From Allosphingosinicella deserti (lineage in GTDB: Bacteria > Pseudomonadota > Alphaproteobacteria > Sphingomonadales > Sphingomonadaceae), in NCBI RefSeq assembly GCF_003012735.1, contig NZ_PXYI01000002.1:806001-870000 (forward strand): DNA of 64,000 nt, in the 5' to 3' direction. The position numbers and the translations under genes were made by a program. Below the pieces are notes generated by a model. It was not told the DNA's origin. It ran no database searches and was given only the letters and a program-made list of their open reading frames with translations. Below are positions 19,328 to 27,794 of this stretch, one piece after another (positions within the stretch are counted from its first letter, which is position 1; every line of letters starts with the position of its first letter).

Positions 19328-19614
19328 TCCGCGATCTCGATCAGGCGTACGCCGAGCTTGTCGTCGACCGCCACCAGTTCGCCGGTGGCAACGACGACAT
19401 TGTTGAGGCGAAGCTCAACGGGGCGGGCGAGGCCTCCGTCGAGCGGGACCACCGCATCCCGCCGAAGCGCCATCAGCTCGGCGACCGTCATGCGGACGTC
19501 GCCGACGAAGGCCTCCAGCCTCACGCCGAGGTGATCGACGAGCTTGGGATTGATCCGCGTGCTGGCGGAGGCGTCGGTCTCGGTCCGCGTTGCGGACGGA
19601 TCTTTTTCGGGCAC
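19324..19614 (-). CDS. fliN: Flagellar motor switch protein FliN
   Basis: FliN forms the lower part of the C-ring and helps capture export cargo. The SpoA domain occupies the C-terminus: LGVRLEAFVGDVRMTVAELM, then DGGLARPVELRLNNVVVATG and VDDKLGVRLIEI. GTG 19614 is chosen as start, 10 bases after the fliM stop, because earlier codons of the open frame lie inside fliM. This gives 96 residues, a normal FliN length. The start is less certain than the domain. Confidence 0.88.
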   Translation of the reverse strand: MPEKDPSATRTETDASASTRINPKLVDHLGVRLEAFVGDVRMTVAELMALRRDAVVPLDGGLARPVELRLNNVVVATGELVAVDDKLGVRLIEIAE

Positions 19615-19624
19615 TGGTGGACTC

Positions 19625-20422
19625 TTATGCTGGAGAATTGAGAATCTTGAGGCCGAGGCCGGTCTCGCCTTGCTCAAGCCGGCACCGACCCGACGTCGGC
19701 ACGCCGTCAAGGGCGATCGGCAACGGCGCCGCAGAGGGCGTGTCGAGCAGGACGATGTCGCCGATCGCGAGATCGGCAAGGTCGCCGAGCGTCATCTCGG
19801 ACGGGCCGAGAAATGCCGAAAGGCTCACCTCCTGGCTGGCGAGCGCCCCCCCGATCGAACCCAGCGCTGGTGCGGGAAGAGTGCTTGCAGCCGCAGCCTT
19901 GATGGCACCGACCAGCAGGTCCGTCGCGACGACGAGGACGATCGCTGCGGCGCCGTCGGTCTGGCGAAGCTCGATCTGGGAGAGGTGGCGGAAGCGCGGG
20001 CCCACGGGTTCGCCGCGGCGCCATGCGCCGGTCGCGGGGAGGCCGAACAGGCCGGAGAGGCCGCGGCAGAGATCCTCGACCGCGCGATCGACGAGTACGG
20101 CTGCCACCTTGCGATCCGACGGGGAGAGGTCCGGCGCCGTGAGTGGCCGGTCGAGCATCAGCCCGGCAATCGCGATGCGGCTTTCCTGCGACAGGATCAT
20201 GGCCAGCCCCTCCTCGCGGAAGCGAGTGTCCGCATCGTCCGGCGCAGCGGAAGCCTTGCTCTCCAGTTGCCCGAAGCCGCCATCTGCATCGAAGCTGCCG
20301 CGTGAGAACCATCTTGCGCACCAGCCAGCGAGCGTGTCGCCAAGCCGCGGCAGCAAGAGCGCACCCGTCATTGCCTGCGGGGGCAACCAGCCTGTCCAGC
20401 TCGAGATGACCATCGCGTTCAT
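19625..20422 (-). CDS. fliM: FliM/FliN-family switch protein, short and divergent
   Basis: The gene sits in the FliM place between flgE and fliN. Only the C-terminal SpoA part is typical: VSLSAFLGPSEMTLGDLADL, GDIVLLD and a final ..GLGLKIL. The product is 265 residues, shorter than the usual 320-350. The conserved N-terminal CheY-binding peptide (xSQxEIDALL type) is absent: the protein starts MNAMVISSWTGWLPPQAM. The middle domain lacks an obvious FliG-contact (GGxG-type) loop. It may form a C-ring-like cargo platform without a normal switch. The symbol rests on context and the SpoA domain. Confidence 0.7.
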   Translation of the reverse strand: MNAMVISSWTGWLPPQAMTGALLLPRLGDTLAGWCARWFSRGSFDADGGFGQLESKASAAPDDADTRFREEGLAMILSQESRIAIAGLMLDRPLTAPDLSPSDRKVAAVLVDRAVEDLCRGLSGLFGLPATGAWRRGEPVGPRFRHLSQIELRQTDGAAAIVLVVATDLLVGAIKAAAASTLPAPALGSIGGALASQEVSLSAFLGPSEMTLGDLADLAIGDIVLLDTPSAAPLPIALDGVPTSGRCRLEQGETGLGLKILNSPA

Positions 20423-20433
20423 CGGTCCGTGCC

Positions 20434-21624
20434 TCAGCCCTGGCCCCGGATGCCGAACAGCTGCTGGATCATGTCGTTGGACGCGCTGACGATCTGCGAC
20501 GAGGCCTGGAATCCGCGCTGGATGAGGATCAGCTCGCCGAACTCCTTGGCAAGATCGACGTTCGACGCCTCGAGCCGTCGCGAGACGACACGGCCGACCC
20601 GCTCGTCATCGCTGGCGAGGAGGGTGGGCTGGTCGGCGCCGTTGTTGACGAACAGGCCGCCGCTACGCTGCTCGAGCTTCTGAGGCTCGCGGAACTGGGC
20701 GATCGCCACGGCCGCCAGCGACTTCTTGTCGCCGTTGGAATAGCCGAGCTCGATCTGTCCCTTGTCGTTGACGGTGACCGTGGCCAGCGTGCCGGCACCG
20801 CGTCCGTCGACGGACGCCGCGCGCAGCGATTGCACCGTTCCCGCCGAGAAGGAGGTGACGCTGCCGCTGAAATCAAGCGCGACGGAAAGGTCGTCCTTCG
20901 CGAAGGTCAGGCTCGACGTGGTCGGGTCGACGGTGCCGCCGACACTGAACTTGAGCACCTGCGTTCCGATCACCGTGCCCTTGGCGTCGGTGATCGTGAC
21001 GTCCCACTCGCGGGGGCCCCGCGCGGATTTTTCGTCGAACTGGACCTTCCAGACATGTTGGCCGCCGCCGGCATCGTAGACCTTGACGTCGTTGATCGTG
21101 AAGCTCGTATCGGTCGCTCCGGACGTCTCGCCGGTATAGGAAAGATTGCCGTCGAATTTGACCTTCGTGGTCTTCGTCGGGGGACTGGTCCGCGCATTGT
21201 CGATCGACAGGCTGACCGGGCGCCCCTCGGTATCGAGCATCGCCAGCCGATAGTCGGTGCCGGCAAGCACGATATGCCCGTCGCGATTGGCCTCGAAGCT
21301 TCCGGTCCGCGTATAGAGGATGCGGTCGCCATCCACCAGCATCATGAACCCGTTGCCGTCGACGGCGAGGTCGAGGTCGCGCTCGGTCTGCCGCAACTCG
21401 CCCTGGCGCATGTCGACCCTGGGATCGCCGACGCTGACGCCGTTGCCGCCATTCCCGCCGGCGTTCGAGCCGTCCTGCGGGTTCAGCGCATAGAGATCGG
21501 TGAAGGAGACCGTCGAGCCCTTGAATCCCGACGAGTTCATGTTGGCGACATTGTTGCTGACCTGCTGGAGTCCGCGCGAATAGGCGGTCATGCCGCTCAG
21601 GCCCACATAGATCGATCCGAACAT
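20434..21624 (-). CDS. flgE: Flagellar hook protein FlgE
   Basis: FlgE polymerises to make the hook. The product has 396 residues, in the normal range. The N-terminal rod-type motif is complete: MFGSIYVGLSGMTAYSRGLQ followed by VSNNVANMNSSGFKGSTVSF. A central FlgE/F/G segment has DLDLAVDGNGFMMLVDG and YTRTGSFEANRDGHIV. The C-terminal motif is EFGELILIQRGFQASSQIVS. It lies two bases after flgD, as is usual for hook genes. Confidence 0.96.
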   Translation of the reverse strand: MFGSIYVGLSGMTAYSRGLQQVSNNVANMNSSGFKGSTVSFTDLYALNPQDGSNAGGNGGNGVSVGDPRVDMRQGELRQTERDLDLAVDGNGFMMLVDGDRILYTRTGSFEANRDGHIVLAGTDYRLAMLDTEGRPVSLSIDNARTSPPTKTTKVKFDGNLSYTGETSGATDTSFTINDVKVYDAGGGQHVWKVQFDEKSARGPREWDVTITDAKGTVIGTQVLKFSVGGTVDPTTSSLTFAKDDLSVALDFSGSVTSFSAGTVQSLRAASVDGRGAGTLATVTVNDKGQIELGYSNGDKKSLAAVAIAQFREPQKLEQRSGGLFVNNGADQPTLLASDDERVGRVVSRRLEASNVDLAKEFGELILIQRGFQASSQIVSASNDMIQQLFGIRGQG

Positions 21625-21626
21625 CG

Positions 21627-22076
21627 TCAGTTACCTTCCCTGATTTGCGAGATGCTGCCCATCGCGATGTTGCTGATCGTCTGGTTGTCGCTGGTCTTGA
21701 TGGTGAGGCGGGCATCGCCATTGTCGAAGGCGATGCCGGTGACCTTGCCGGTCACCACGGCCGTCCCGGCCGGAATGTCGACGGTGCGGCCGAGCAGGCT
21801 GGTGGCCTGGAGCGCTCCCTGGGCGGAGACGAGCTGCGACAGGCGATCGTTCGTGCTCTGGCCCTGCTGGATCTGCGAGAACTGGCCGAGCTGCGAGACG
21901 AACTGGAAATTGTCCATCGGCTTCAGCGGGTCCTGGTAGGTCAGCTGGGTCAGGATGATCTTGAGCAACGCATCGAAGCTGAGCCCGAATGCGCTGCTGG
22001 CAGTGTCCTGGACGGTCGCCGTCGGCGCAGCCGCCGTCGACGATCCTCCGATCGGACTTGTCGGATCTATCTGCAC
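21627..22076 (-). CDS. flgD: Hook cap / scaffold protein FlgD
   Basis: FlgD caps the growing hook. The product is 149 residues from GTG 22076, shorter than enterobacterial FlgD (about 230). The conserved core is present: FDALLKIILTQLTYQDPLKP, then MDNFQFVSQLGQFSQIQQ and ATSLLGRTVDIP. The C-terminal Ig-like half seen in longer homologues is missing, leaving only a short beta segment. It starts one base after fliK ends. Confidence 0.92.
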   Translation of the reverse strand: MQIDPTSPIGGSSTAAAPTATVQDTASSAFGLSFDALLKIILTQLTYQDPLKPMDNFQFVSQLGQFSQIQQGQSTNDRLSQLVSAQGALQATSLLGRTVDIPAGTAVVTGKVTGIAFDNGDARLTIKTSDNQTISNIAMGSISQIREGN

Positions 22077-22077
22077 C

Positions 22078-22968
22078 TTAGTCTGTCCCCTTGCCCGAGC
22101 CGGTCTCTGGACCAGGCTCTCCGTTCAGCCGAAATTCCGCGATATCGAGGCCATGCCGCGCGAGCAGGGCGGCGACCTCGCCGCGCAGCCTGGCGCGCGC
22201 GCTGCGCTCGAGATGGGCGGCGCGAAGGACCACCTCCACCCCGCTCTCGCCCGACCCCACCAGAAGCTGGAAGGGCAGGGCGCTTGTCTGTTCTGCCTCA
22301 GGTTCGGCCGGAGACTGGCTTGCCGCCTCGGCCTGCTCGACGTCGTCCTGCACGTCCGATGCCGGCGCTTCCGCCGGCGGTGCCGACGGATCGAACGCCG
22401 CCTCGAGCATCTTGCCGGACGAAACCGTGCCGCTGCCCGGGTCGGGCTCGGCCGGGTGCGACGGCACCGGCCGGGCCGATCGTGCGAAAGTCGGTTCGAT
22501 TCCGGCGCCTGTCGGCGCAAGAGCATCAATCGCCCACTCACCGGCCCCGCCGCTCGCGGCAGGCGGCAGGGGAGGTGCGTGGTACGTTCCGTGCGTACTG
22601 GGCGGCCCGGCCGTCGCCGCAGGGGCCGTTTCCGCGGCTTCCGACGCGCCGCGAGCGTCGCGGGGAGGCGGGACTGGCGCGGCGGCGAAGAAGCCGTGGG
22701 CGTTGAAGACCTCGGCGAAATCCTGCTCCGAGCCTCCTGCCGGGCCAGCGGGATCCCGGTCGGGATCTCCCAGCGCCACGGATTGCTCCGGGATCGCCTG
22801 TGCCCGAGACCCGTCGCCTTGCCCGATCGGGTTCTGCCGGGAGCGGGAAAGCCGGTCATAAAGGGCCTGGAAGCGTTCCGCGCGGTCCTGCGGCGCGGCC
22901 TCGGGAGCGGGACGCGCCGGCGCCTGCCGATGATCTTGCGGGCGCGGCCCGATGAACGGTGACATCAT
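22078..22968 (-). CDS. fliK: Probable hook-length control protein FliK
   Basis: FliK measures hook length and triggers the FlhB switch. The product is 296 residues from the ATG-ATG pair at 22968, which overlaps the end of fliJ. Sequence identity is weak, as usual for FliK: a long Pro/Ala-rich disordered N-terminus, then a compact C-terminus (LPFQLLVGSGESGVEVVLRA, with RARLRGEVAALLARHGLDIA) that fits a Flg_hook-type domain. Position between fliJ and flgD supports the call. Confidence 0.7.
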   Translation of the reverse strand: MMSPFIGPRPQDHRQAPARPAPEAAPQDRAERFQALYDRLSRSRQNPIGQGDGSRAQAIPEQSVALGDPDRDPAGPAGGSEQDFAEVFNAHGFFAAAPVPPPRDARGASEAAETAPAATAGPPSTHGTYHAPPLPPAASGGAGEWAIDALAPTGAGIEPTFARSARPVPSHPAEPDPGSGTVSSGKMLEAAFDPSAPPAEAPASDVQDDVEQAEAASQSPAEPEAEQTSALPFQLLVGSGESGVEVVLRAAHLERSARARLRGEVAALLARHGLDIAEFRLNGEPGPETGSGKGTD

Positions 22969-23414
22969 GGCCGCATCGCCTCGAAGGTGGTTCGATCCTC
23001 GAGCGCCGAAAGCCGCATTTCCTCGGCACGCCGCGCCATCGATCTGTGGAGGTCCCTGAGGCTCGCACCGGTGCGGCGCGCCTGCGCGTCCAGCAGGCGC
23101 CAGGCACTCTCCCGCTCGTCGGTTTCGCTCGTGGCAGCAGCGGCCTCCGCCTCCGCGCCCTCGGCGCGGCCCTCGGCGTCGACGGCGCGTGCACCGAGCG
23201 CCATGCCGAGCTCGGGGGAGAAGGTCCTGCCGCTCACGTGGCGCAACCATTCGCGATGCTCCGACTCGGCGACGTCACGCGCCTGCGCCGCCATGTCGCG
23301 CGCAGCCTCTTCTGCATTGCGGGCGGCGCGGAGCGCGACCTCCGCGGACGTGCGCTGGACCTGCTCGACCGCGGCGATGCGGCGCAAGGCGGCGAGCTTG
23401 CTGCGGTCACGCAT
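22965..23414 (-). CDS. fliJ: Flagellar export chaperone FliJ
   Basis: FliJ is the coiled-coil stalk of the export ATPase. From ATG 23414 the product is 149 residues, normal for FliJ, and almost wholly helical with many Ala/Glu/Arg (for example NAEEAARDMAAQARDVAESE and EDRTTFEAMR at the end). Identification rests on this composition, the length and the place directly after fliI, which it overlaps by 8 bases. The longer upstream frame lies inside fliI. Confidence 0.78.
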   Translation of the reverse strand: MRDRSKLAALRRIAAVEQVQRTSAEVALRAARNAEEAARDMAAQARDVAESEHREWLRHVSGRTFSPELGMALGARAVDAEGRAEGAEAEAAAATSETDERESAWRLLDAQARRTGASLRDLHRSMARRAEEMRLSALEDRTTFEAMRP

Positions 23415-24732
23415 GGGCCGCTCCGCGGGTCGCGAGAGTCGAGAGGGCGCGCACCGTGTCGGCGAGCACGACCGCCTCGCTCGCGGACTGGCGCAGGAAA
23501 GCCTCGGCCTCGGGGCGCGCCGCAATGGCCCGGTCGAGCGGGACATTGGTGCCCGGCTTGTAGACGCCGCTGTCGATCATCACCCGGCTCTCCTCGTACA
23601 GCCCGAGCATCGCGCAGACCTGGCGCATTGCCTTCGCATGGGTGGGCGCGACCAGCCTCTCGGCACCGCGGCTGACGCTGCGGGGGACATCGATTGCCGG
23701 GAAATGGGCCTGTTCGGCGAGGGTCCGCGAGAGGATGACATGGCCGTCGAGGAGCGATTTCATGACTTCGACGATGGGATCGTCGACATCGTCCGTTTCG
23801 CTGAGCACGGTCATGATCGCGCTGATCGCTCCGCCCGAGGCGAGCGCTCCGCAGCGTTCCACGATCCGCGGCAGCGCCGCGAATACGTTCGGGGTGTAGG
23901 CGCGCAGGGTCGGCGGCGCGCCGGCGGCGAGCCCGATCTCGCGCAGGGCCATCGCCAGCCGGGTGACCGAATCGATCATCAGCAGGACATGCTCGCCCTT
24001 GGCGCGCCAATGCTCCGCCAGGCACAAGGCATAATTGACCGACCGTGCGCGCATTGCCGCGCTCTCATCGGACGTCGCCGCGACCACGGTGAACCGCGCT
24101 TTGTCGGCACGGGACTCGATCGATCGCCAGAAAGCCTCGACCTCCCGTCCACGTTCCCCGACCATGCAGACGATGCAGCGGTCGCACTCCACCTGGCGCG
24201 CGAGCTGTTCGGCAAGGCTGGTCTTTCCGACCCCGGCCGCGGCGAACAGGCCGATCCGCTGGCCCTCGCCGAGCGTCAGCAATCCGTCGATCGCACGAAG
24301 TCCGGTGTTGAGAATGCGGCTCGGGGCCGCCCGCTCGAGCGGCCGGGGCACGCGACCGCCGAGCGGCACCACCGCCTCGAACGCCACGGGAGCGCCGCCG
24401 TCGAGCGGACGGCCGAGCGCGTCGACCACGCGGCCGGAATAGGCGTCGCCGACGGGTGCGCCGTCACCCCCGCGGCGGGCGACGACCCGTGCGCCGAGCG
24501 CGACCGAGGCCTGACGGTCGAAGGGAACGAGCAGAATCCGGCTCTCGTCGACCGCGACCACTTCCGATGCGACCGCCCGGGCGCCGCCGTCGCATTCGAT
24601 GTCGCAGAGCGATCCGAGCACCGCCGCCGGTCCGTTCGATTCGACGAGGCCTTCGCCGAGCCGCCGAACGCGTCCGTATGGAATCGCCGTCTCGGCGGAC
24701 CGGAGGCGCGACAGGAAGGAGTGCACGCTCAT
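23407..24732 (-). CDS. fliI: Flagellar export ATPase FliI
   Basis: FliI hydrolyses ATP to energise flagellar export. From ATG 24732 (overlapping the fliH stop) the product is 441 residues. Walker A is AAAGVGKTSL (about residue 156); Walker B is HVLLMIDSVTRLAMA. Other F1-like blocks are MVGERGREVEAF, the catalytic-glutamate region, and PNVFAALPRIVERCG. The C-terminus has SGVYKPGTNVPLDRAI, close to the usual 'GaY..G.d..lD.Ai'. Nothing essential is missing. Confidence 0.96.
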   Translation of the reverse strand: MSVHSFLSRLRSAETAIPYGRVRRLGEGLVESNGPAAVLGSLCDIECDGGARAVASEVVAVDESRILLVPFDRQASVALGARVVARRGGDGAPVGDAYSGRVVDALGRPLDGGAPVAFEAVVPLGGRVPRPLERAAPSRILNTGLRAIDGLLTLGEGQRIGLFAAAGVGKTSLAEQLARQVECDRCIVCMVGERGREVEAFWRSIESRADKARFTVVAATSDESAAMRARSVNYALCLAEHWRAKGEHVLLMIDSVTRLAMALREIGLAAGAPPTLRAYTPNVFAALPRIVERCGALASGGAISAIMTVLSETDDVDDPIVEVMKSLLDGHVILSRTLAEQAHFPAIDVPRSVSRGAERLVAPTHAKAMRQVCAMLGLYEESRVMIDSGVYKPGTNVPLDRAIAARPEAEAFLRQSASEAVVLADTVRALSTLATRGAAHA

Positions 24733-25385
24733 GCTCCGGCCGTATCCCCGACCAGCGCGTCGAGCTCGGCGCGAAGCAGGGACCATTGGGTCCGGGGGCC
24801 GATATCGACATGCCCCAGCTTAAGGTCGATCCGGCATTCGCCCGCGGAAAGCGCGGAATCCCTGCGGATCGGCGCGTTCGCCCCCGCCTCTTCAAGCCTG
24901 CGGGCCTCGTCCTCGTCGAAGTCGTCCGCGCTCACATGAATTGCGAGCACGGCCTCTCGCCCGAGCATCGCCAGATGTCGTGTCAGCGCGCGCTGCACGA
25001 GCTCCGCCTCCATCGCCGCCGGACCAAGCAGCTTCTCGAGCGCCTCGCGCGCGAGCGCTGCCGCGAGCCCGTCCAGCTCTGCCAGCTTCTCGCGCCAGAG
25101 CTGCAAAGCCTTGTCGCCGGTAGCCCGGAGCGTTGCACTGCGCGCCTTGTCGTCCTTCTCGGCCGCACGCAGTCCCTCGATGCGCGCCTCTTCGCGTGCC
25201 TTGGCGACCGCCGATTGCTGGGCCTGGGCTGCGGCCTTGAGAGCCTCCTGGAGCGCTGCGACTTCCTTGCGCAGCGAAGCGAGCTCGTCGTCCCGAGGGT
25301 CGTGCCTGGGCGGCGGCGGCGCCGCCGCGAAGGGCTGGGCAGCCAGCATCGCCGCATCCGCCTTGATGACCGGGCGTGCGCTCAT
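24729..25385 (-). CDS. fliH: Flagellar assembly protein FliH
   Basis: FliH regulates FliI and tethers it to the C-ring. The product is 218 residues. A Pro-rich N-terminus is followed by a long Ala/Glu/Lys/Arg coiled coil (DDELASLRKEVAALQEALKA onward), and a C-terminal domain with RALTRHLAMLGREAVLAIHV and ECRIDLKLGHVDIGPRTQWS. The last matches the family's 'G.C.ie...G.iD....tql' block. It overlaps fliI and the unknown upstream gene by four bases each. Confidence 0.88.
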   Translation of the reverse strand: MSARPVIKADAAMLAAQPFAAAPPPPRHDPRDDELASLRKEVAALQEALKAAAQAQQSAVAKAREEARIEGLRAAEKDDKARSATLRATGDKALQLWREKLAELDGLAAALAREALEKLLGPAAMEAELVQRALTRHLAMLGREAVLAIHVSADDFDEDEARRLEEAGANAPIRRDSALSAGECRIDLKLGHVDIGPRTQWSLLRAELDALVGDTAGA

Positions 25386-25783
25386 CGTCCGGACCGCGTG
25401 AACAGACGTGCGACAGAGTCGAAAAGCGTCGGCCGGTGCTGTTGCAGGCTTTCCGTCTGGCGTGGGGCAGGGTCGATGCCGAGGCCGTTGGCGACTTCCA
25501 TCAAGGCGGTCCAGCTTGCGCTTGTCATCGTCCAGGACGCCTCACCCGCTTCCTCGCCGCTGCGGTAGCGAAGACGCTCGAGCAGCCATTCGGAGCAGGT
25601 CGCCTCGGCCTTCCGCGAAGTGGGGATTGCAGGGCCCGGCAGTGCTGCGGTGGCCTCGCGCAGCATGACCATCGCCTCGAATCGCTCGGAGGCGGGAAGG
25701 GCGGCAAGGATCGCCCTTTGCGTGCGCTCGGGCAGGGCGTTGAACTCGGCGCTGAGCGCTGCCAGGCCGTCGGGATCAGCCAT
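25382..25783 (-). CDS. Unknown protein occupying the fliG position
   Basis: This 133-residue protein is encoded exactly where fliG is expected, overlapping the end of fliF by 8 bases and the start of fliH by 4. It is far shorter than FliG (about 330) and lacks the FliG middle and C-terminal armadillo domains and the charged torque helix. A LPERTQRAILAALPASERFE stretch recalls FliG-like helical repeats, but the similarity is too weak for a call. No signal peptide or membrane segment. It could be a reduced FliG substitute linking FliF to the FliM/FliN-like proteins, or an unrelated assembly factor. Confidence 0.75.
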   Translation of the reverse strand: MADPDGLAALSAEFNALPERTQRAILAALPASERFEAMVMLREATAALPGPAIPTSRKAEATCSEWLLERLRYRSGEEAGEASWTMTSASWTALMEVANGLGIDPAPRQTESLQQHRPTLFDSVARLFTRSGR

Positions 25784-27041
25784 CCGCGCGCTCCCGGCGG
25801 CTCAGTTGCAGCTGGATGCGCCGCGTCCATTCTTCCCGTTCAGCGGGCGTCAGAGCGGCCCGGCGCGTGCGCGCCAGCAGGAGAGCGAGCGCGCCAAGCG
25901 CAATCACCGCCACCGCCGCGATGAGCCAGGCATCGCTGTTCAGCCGCCGCGCGGTCCAGGCGGGTGCATCCGTCCCGTCGCTGCCTGGCAATCTTGCGGC
26001 CGGCGTCGGCGTGGCCGGAACCGCTGCGCCTTGCGACTCCACGGCAAACAGCAGATTGTCGCGCGCATCGAGCTTGAGCGCGTCCGTCACGGCATTGCCG
26101 GCAACGGTCTGATCTTCCGGGTTGAGCGCCGCCTGGGTCACCAGCTGAACCCGCAGGCGGAAGTTCCTCGTCTCGCCGGGCGCCGGCGCGACCATCGGGG
26201 ACGCCGTCCCGCCGGCCGGGGGCGGAGCCGACGGCGCCGTCGGGTCGGGGCTCTGGCCCGGCTCGGGAAGGATCAGCACGCGGACGTTCACGTTCATTCC
26301 GGGCAGCACGCGGTCGACCGCGGCGCGTGCCCGCGCCGCATAATAATCGGCGACTGCGTTGCGCTCGGCGATTTCGGGCGCAAGCGCGACCTCCGGCAAC
26401 GCCGCCTGGCTGACCACCCTGCCGAGCTCGTTGAGAACGACGACGTCGCCGATCGCGAGATCGGGGACTGTGGCAGCGACCAGCCGCTGGATACCGTAGA
26501 CACGGCTCTCGTCGAGCAGCCGGCCCTGGACCGGGATCACCGTGACCGCCGCCTTGGGCATGCTTCGATTCCCGCGGAACAGCGACCGTTCCGGTATTGC
26601 CAGGTGAACGCGCGCGGTATCGATCCCGTCCATCATCGTAATGGTGCGGGACAGCTCACCCTGGAGCGCGCGCTGGTAGTTGATCTTCTGCGCGAACTCG
26701 GTGACGCCCATGTCCGACTTGTTGAACAGCTCGAAGCCGGTCTGTCCCTTGAGCGGCGCATCGGAGCCGGCCATCGCGAGACGGACGGAATCGGCCTGGC
26801 CGTCGGGCACCAGGATCGTGCCGCCCTGGTCCTGGAGCCGATAGGGGACGCTCTTCGCCTCGAGCTCCGCGACCACGGCGGAAGCCTCCGCCGCGCGCAG
26901 TCCGCTGAACGCGACGACATAATCGGTGCGGAGGAAGGCAAAATAGCCCACGCCCAGCAATGCGACGACGACCGCGAAGATGGTCGCGGCCAGCGCCAGC
27001 TGGCGGCCCTGCACCGGGCGACGCATCGGTTGCTCCATCAT
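25776..27041 (-). CDS. fliF: MS-ring protein FliF, short C-terminus
   Basis: FliF forms the inner-membrane MS-ring. The product is 421 residues against about 550 in the family. The first membrane helix is at residues 16-36, followed by the YscJ-like domain: YVVAFSGLRAAEASAVVAEL, ELFNKSDMGVTEFAQKINYQ, GELSRTITMMDGIDTARVHL. The second membrane helix (AWLIAAVAVIALGALALLLA) is near residue 385 and leaves only about 30 residues after it. The long acidic tail that binds FliG is absent. ATG 27041 or 27038 may be used. Confidence 0.93.
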   Translation of the reverse strand: MMEQPMRRPVQGRQLALAATIFAVVVALLGVGYFAFLRTDYVVAFSGLRAAEASAVVAELEAKSVPYRLQDQGGTILVPDGQADSVRLAMAGSDAPLKGQTGFELFNKSDMGVTEFAQKINYQRALQGELSRTITMMDGIDTARVHLAIPERSLFRGNRSMPKAAVTVIPVQGRLLDESRVYGIQRLVAATVPDLAIGDVVVLNELGRVVSQAALPEVALAPEIAERNAVADYYAARARAAVDRVLPGMNVNVRVLILPEPGQSPDPTAPSAPPPAGGTASPMVAPAPGETRNFRLRVQLVTQAALNPEDQTVAGNAVTDALKLDARDNLLFAVESQGAAVPATPTPAARLPGSDGTDAPAWTARRLNSDAWLIAAVAVIALGALALLLARTRRAALTPAEREEWTRRIQLQLSRRERADG

Positions 27042-27048
27042 GGCAGGC

Positions 27049-27369
27049 TCAGAGCTGCATGTTCATGAAGTCGCGATAGCTCTCGAGCAGGCGCGCGCGG
27101 ACCTGCATCGCGAGTTCCACCGACAGGCGCGCCTCCTCGAGCGCGTAGGTCACGCGATGGAGCGGCACGCTGTCGTCCAGCGCGAACTGGCGAACGAGCG
27201 CGTCGGCATTGTCGATCTTTGCTTCCATCGCGCGCAGCCCGTCGCCGAGAATGTTCTCGAAGCGCACGGGGGCGGCCGCCTGGTTCTGGATCGTGGGCAG
27301 CTGGATGCCGACCTGGGTCAACACCGGATCGGCAAGCGCAGGACCGATGCTCGCGAGCGCCTCGATCAT
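27049..27369 (-). CDS. fliE: Flagellar MS-ring/rod junction protein FliE
   Basis: FliE joins the MS-ring to the rod. The product is 106 residues, the normal size. The family C-terminus is clear: LHRVTYALEEARLSVELAMQ followed by VRARLLESYRDFMNMQL (usually 'v..a..k...sl....qVRnk.l.aY.eimnM'). Overlaps flgC by four bases and lies just upstream of fliF, as usual. Confidence 0.93.
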   Translation of the reverse strand: MIEALASIGPALADPVLTQVGIQLPTIQNQAAAPVRFENILGDGLRAMEAKIDNADALVRQFALDDSVPLHRVTYALEEARLSVELAMQVRARLLESYRDFMNMQL

Positions 27370-27794
27370 GACTGCCGTCCAAGATCGAGGGCCCGCGAAT
27401 ACATCTGGTGGGCCATGTTCATCGCCGTCAGATTGGCCTCATAGGCGCGCGAGGTCTTGATAAGCAGGGTCATCTCCCCCGCATGATCGACCGCCGGATA
27501 GCTGACGAACCCATCGGGTGCCGCGTCGGGATGGCCGGGTTCGTAGACCCGCCGGATATTGCCCGCCGCCGGCTCGACGCCGACCACTCGAACGCCGCCG
27601 TCGCCCCGGGCCGCGGTCGTTCCGGACATCATCGCGGAGAAACCGCCTTGCGGACCGCTGAGGAGGCGCATCGGCCGATAGGCCTCGCCGGTTGCGGACC
27701 GGGTGGTGTTGATGTTGGCGAGGTTCTGCGCGATCACCTGCAGCCTCTGCCACTCGACGTCCAGGCCGGAGCGGCTGATTTCCATGGCGCGCAT
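27366..27794 (-). CDS. flgC: Proximal rod protein FlgC
   Basis: FlgC is one of the proximal rod subunits. The product is 142 residues from the ATG at 27794, which overlaps the flgB stop as TGATG; a GTG one codon earlier is possible. The rod motif is present: MEISRSGLDVEWQRLQVIAQ then NLANINTTRSATGEAYRPMR. The C-terminus has DHAGEMTLLIKTSRAYEANL and TAMNMAHQMYSRALDLGR. Confidence 0.95.
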   Translation of the reverse strand: MRAMEISRSGLDVEWQRLQVIAQNLANINTTRSATGEAYRPMRLLSGPQGGFSAMMSGTTAARGDGGVRVVGVEPAAGNIRRVYEPGHPDAAPDGFVSYPAVDHAGEMTLLIKTSRAYEANLTAMNMAHQMYSRALDLGRQS

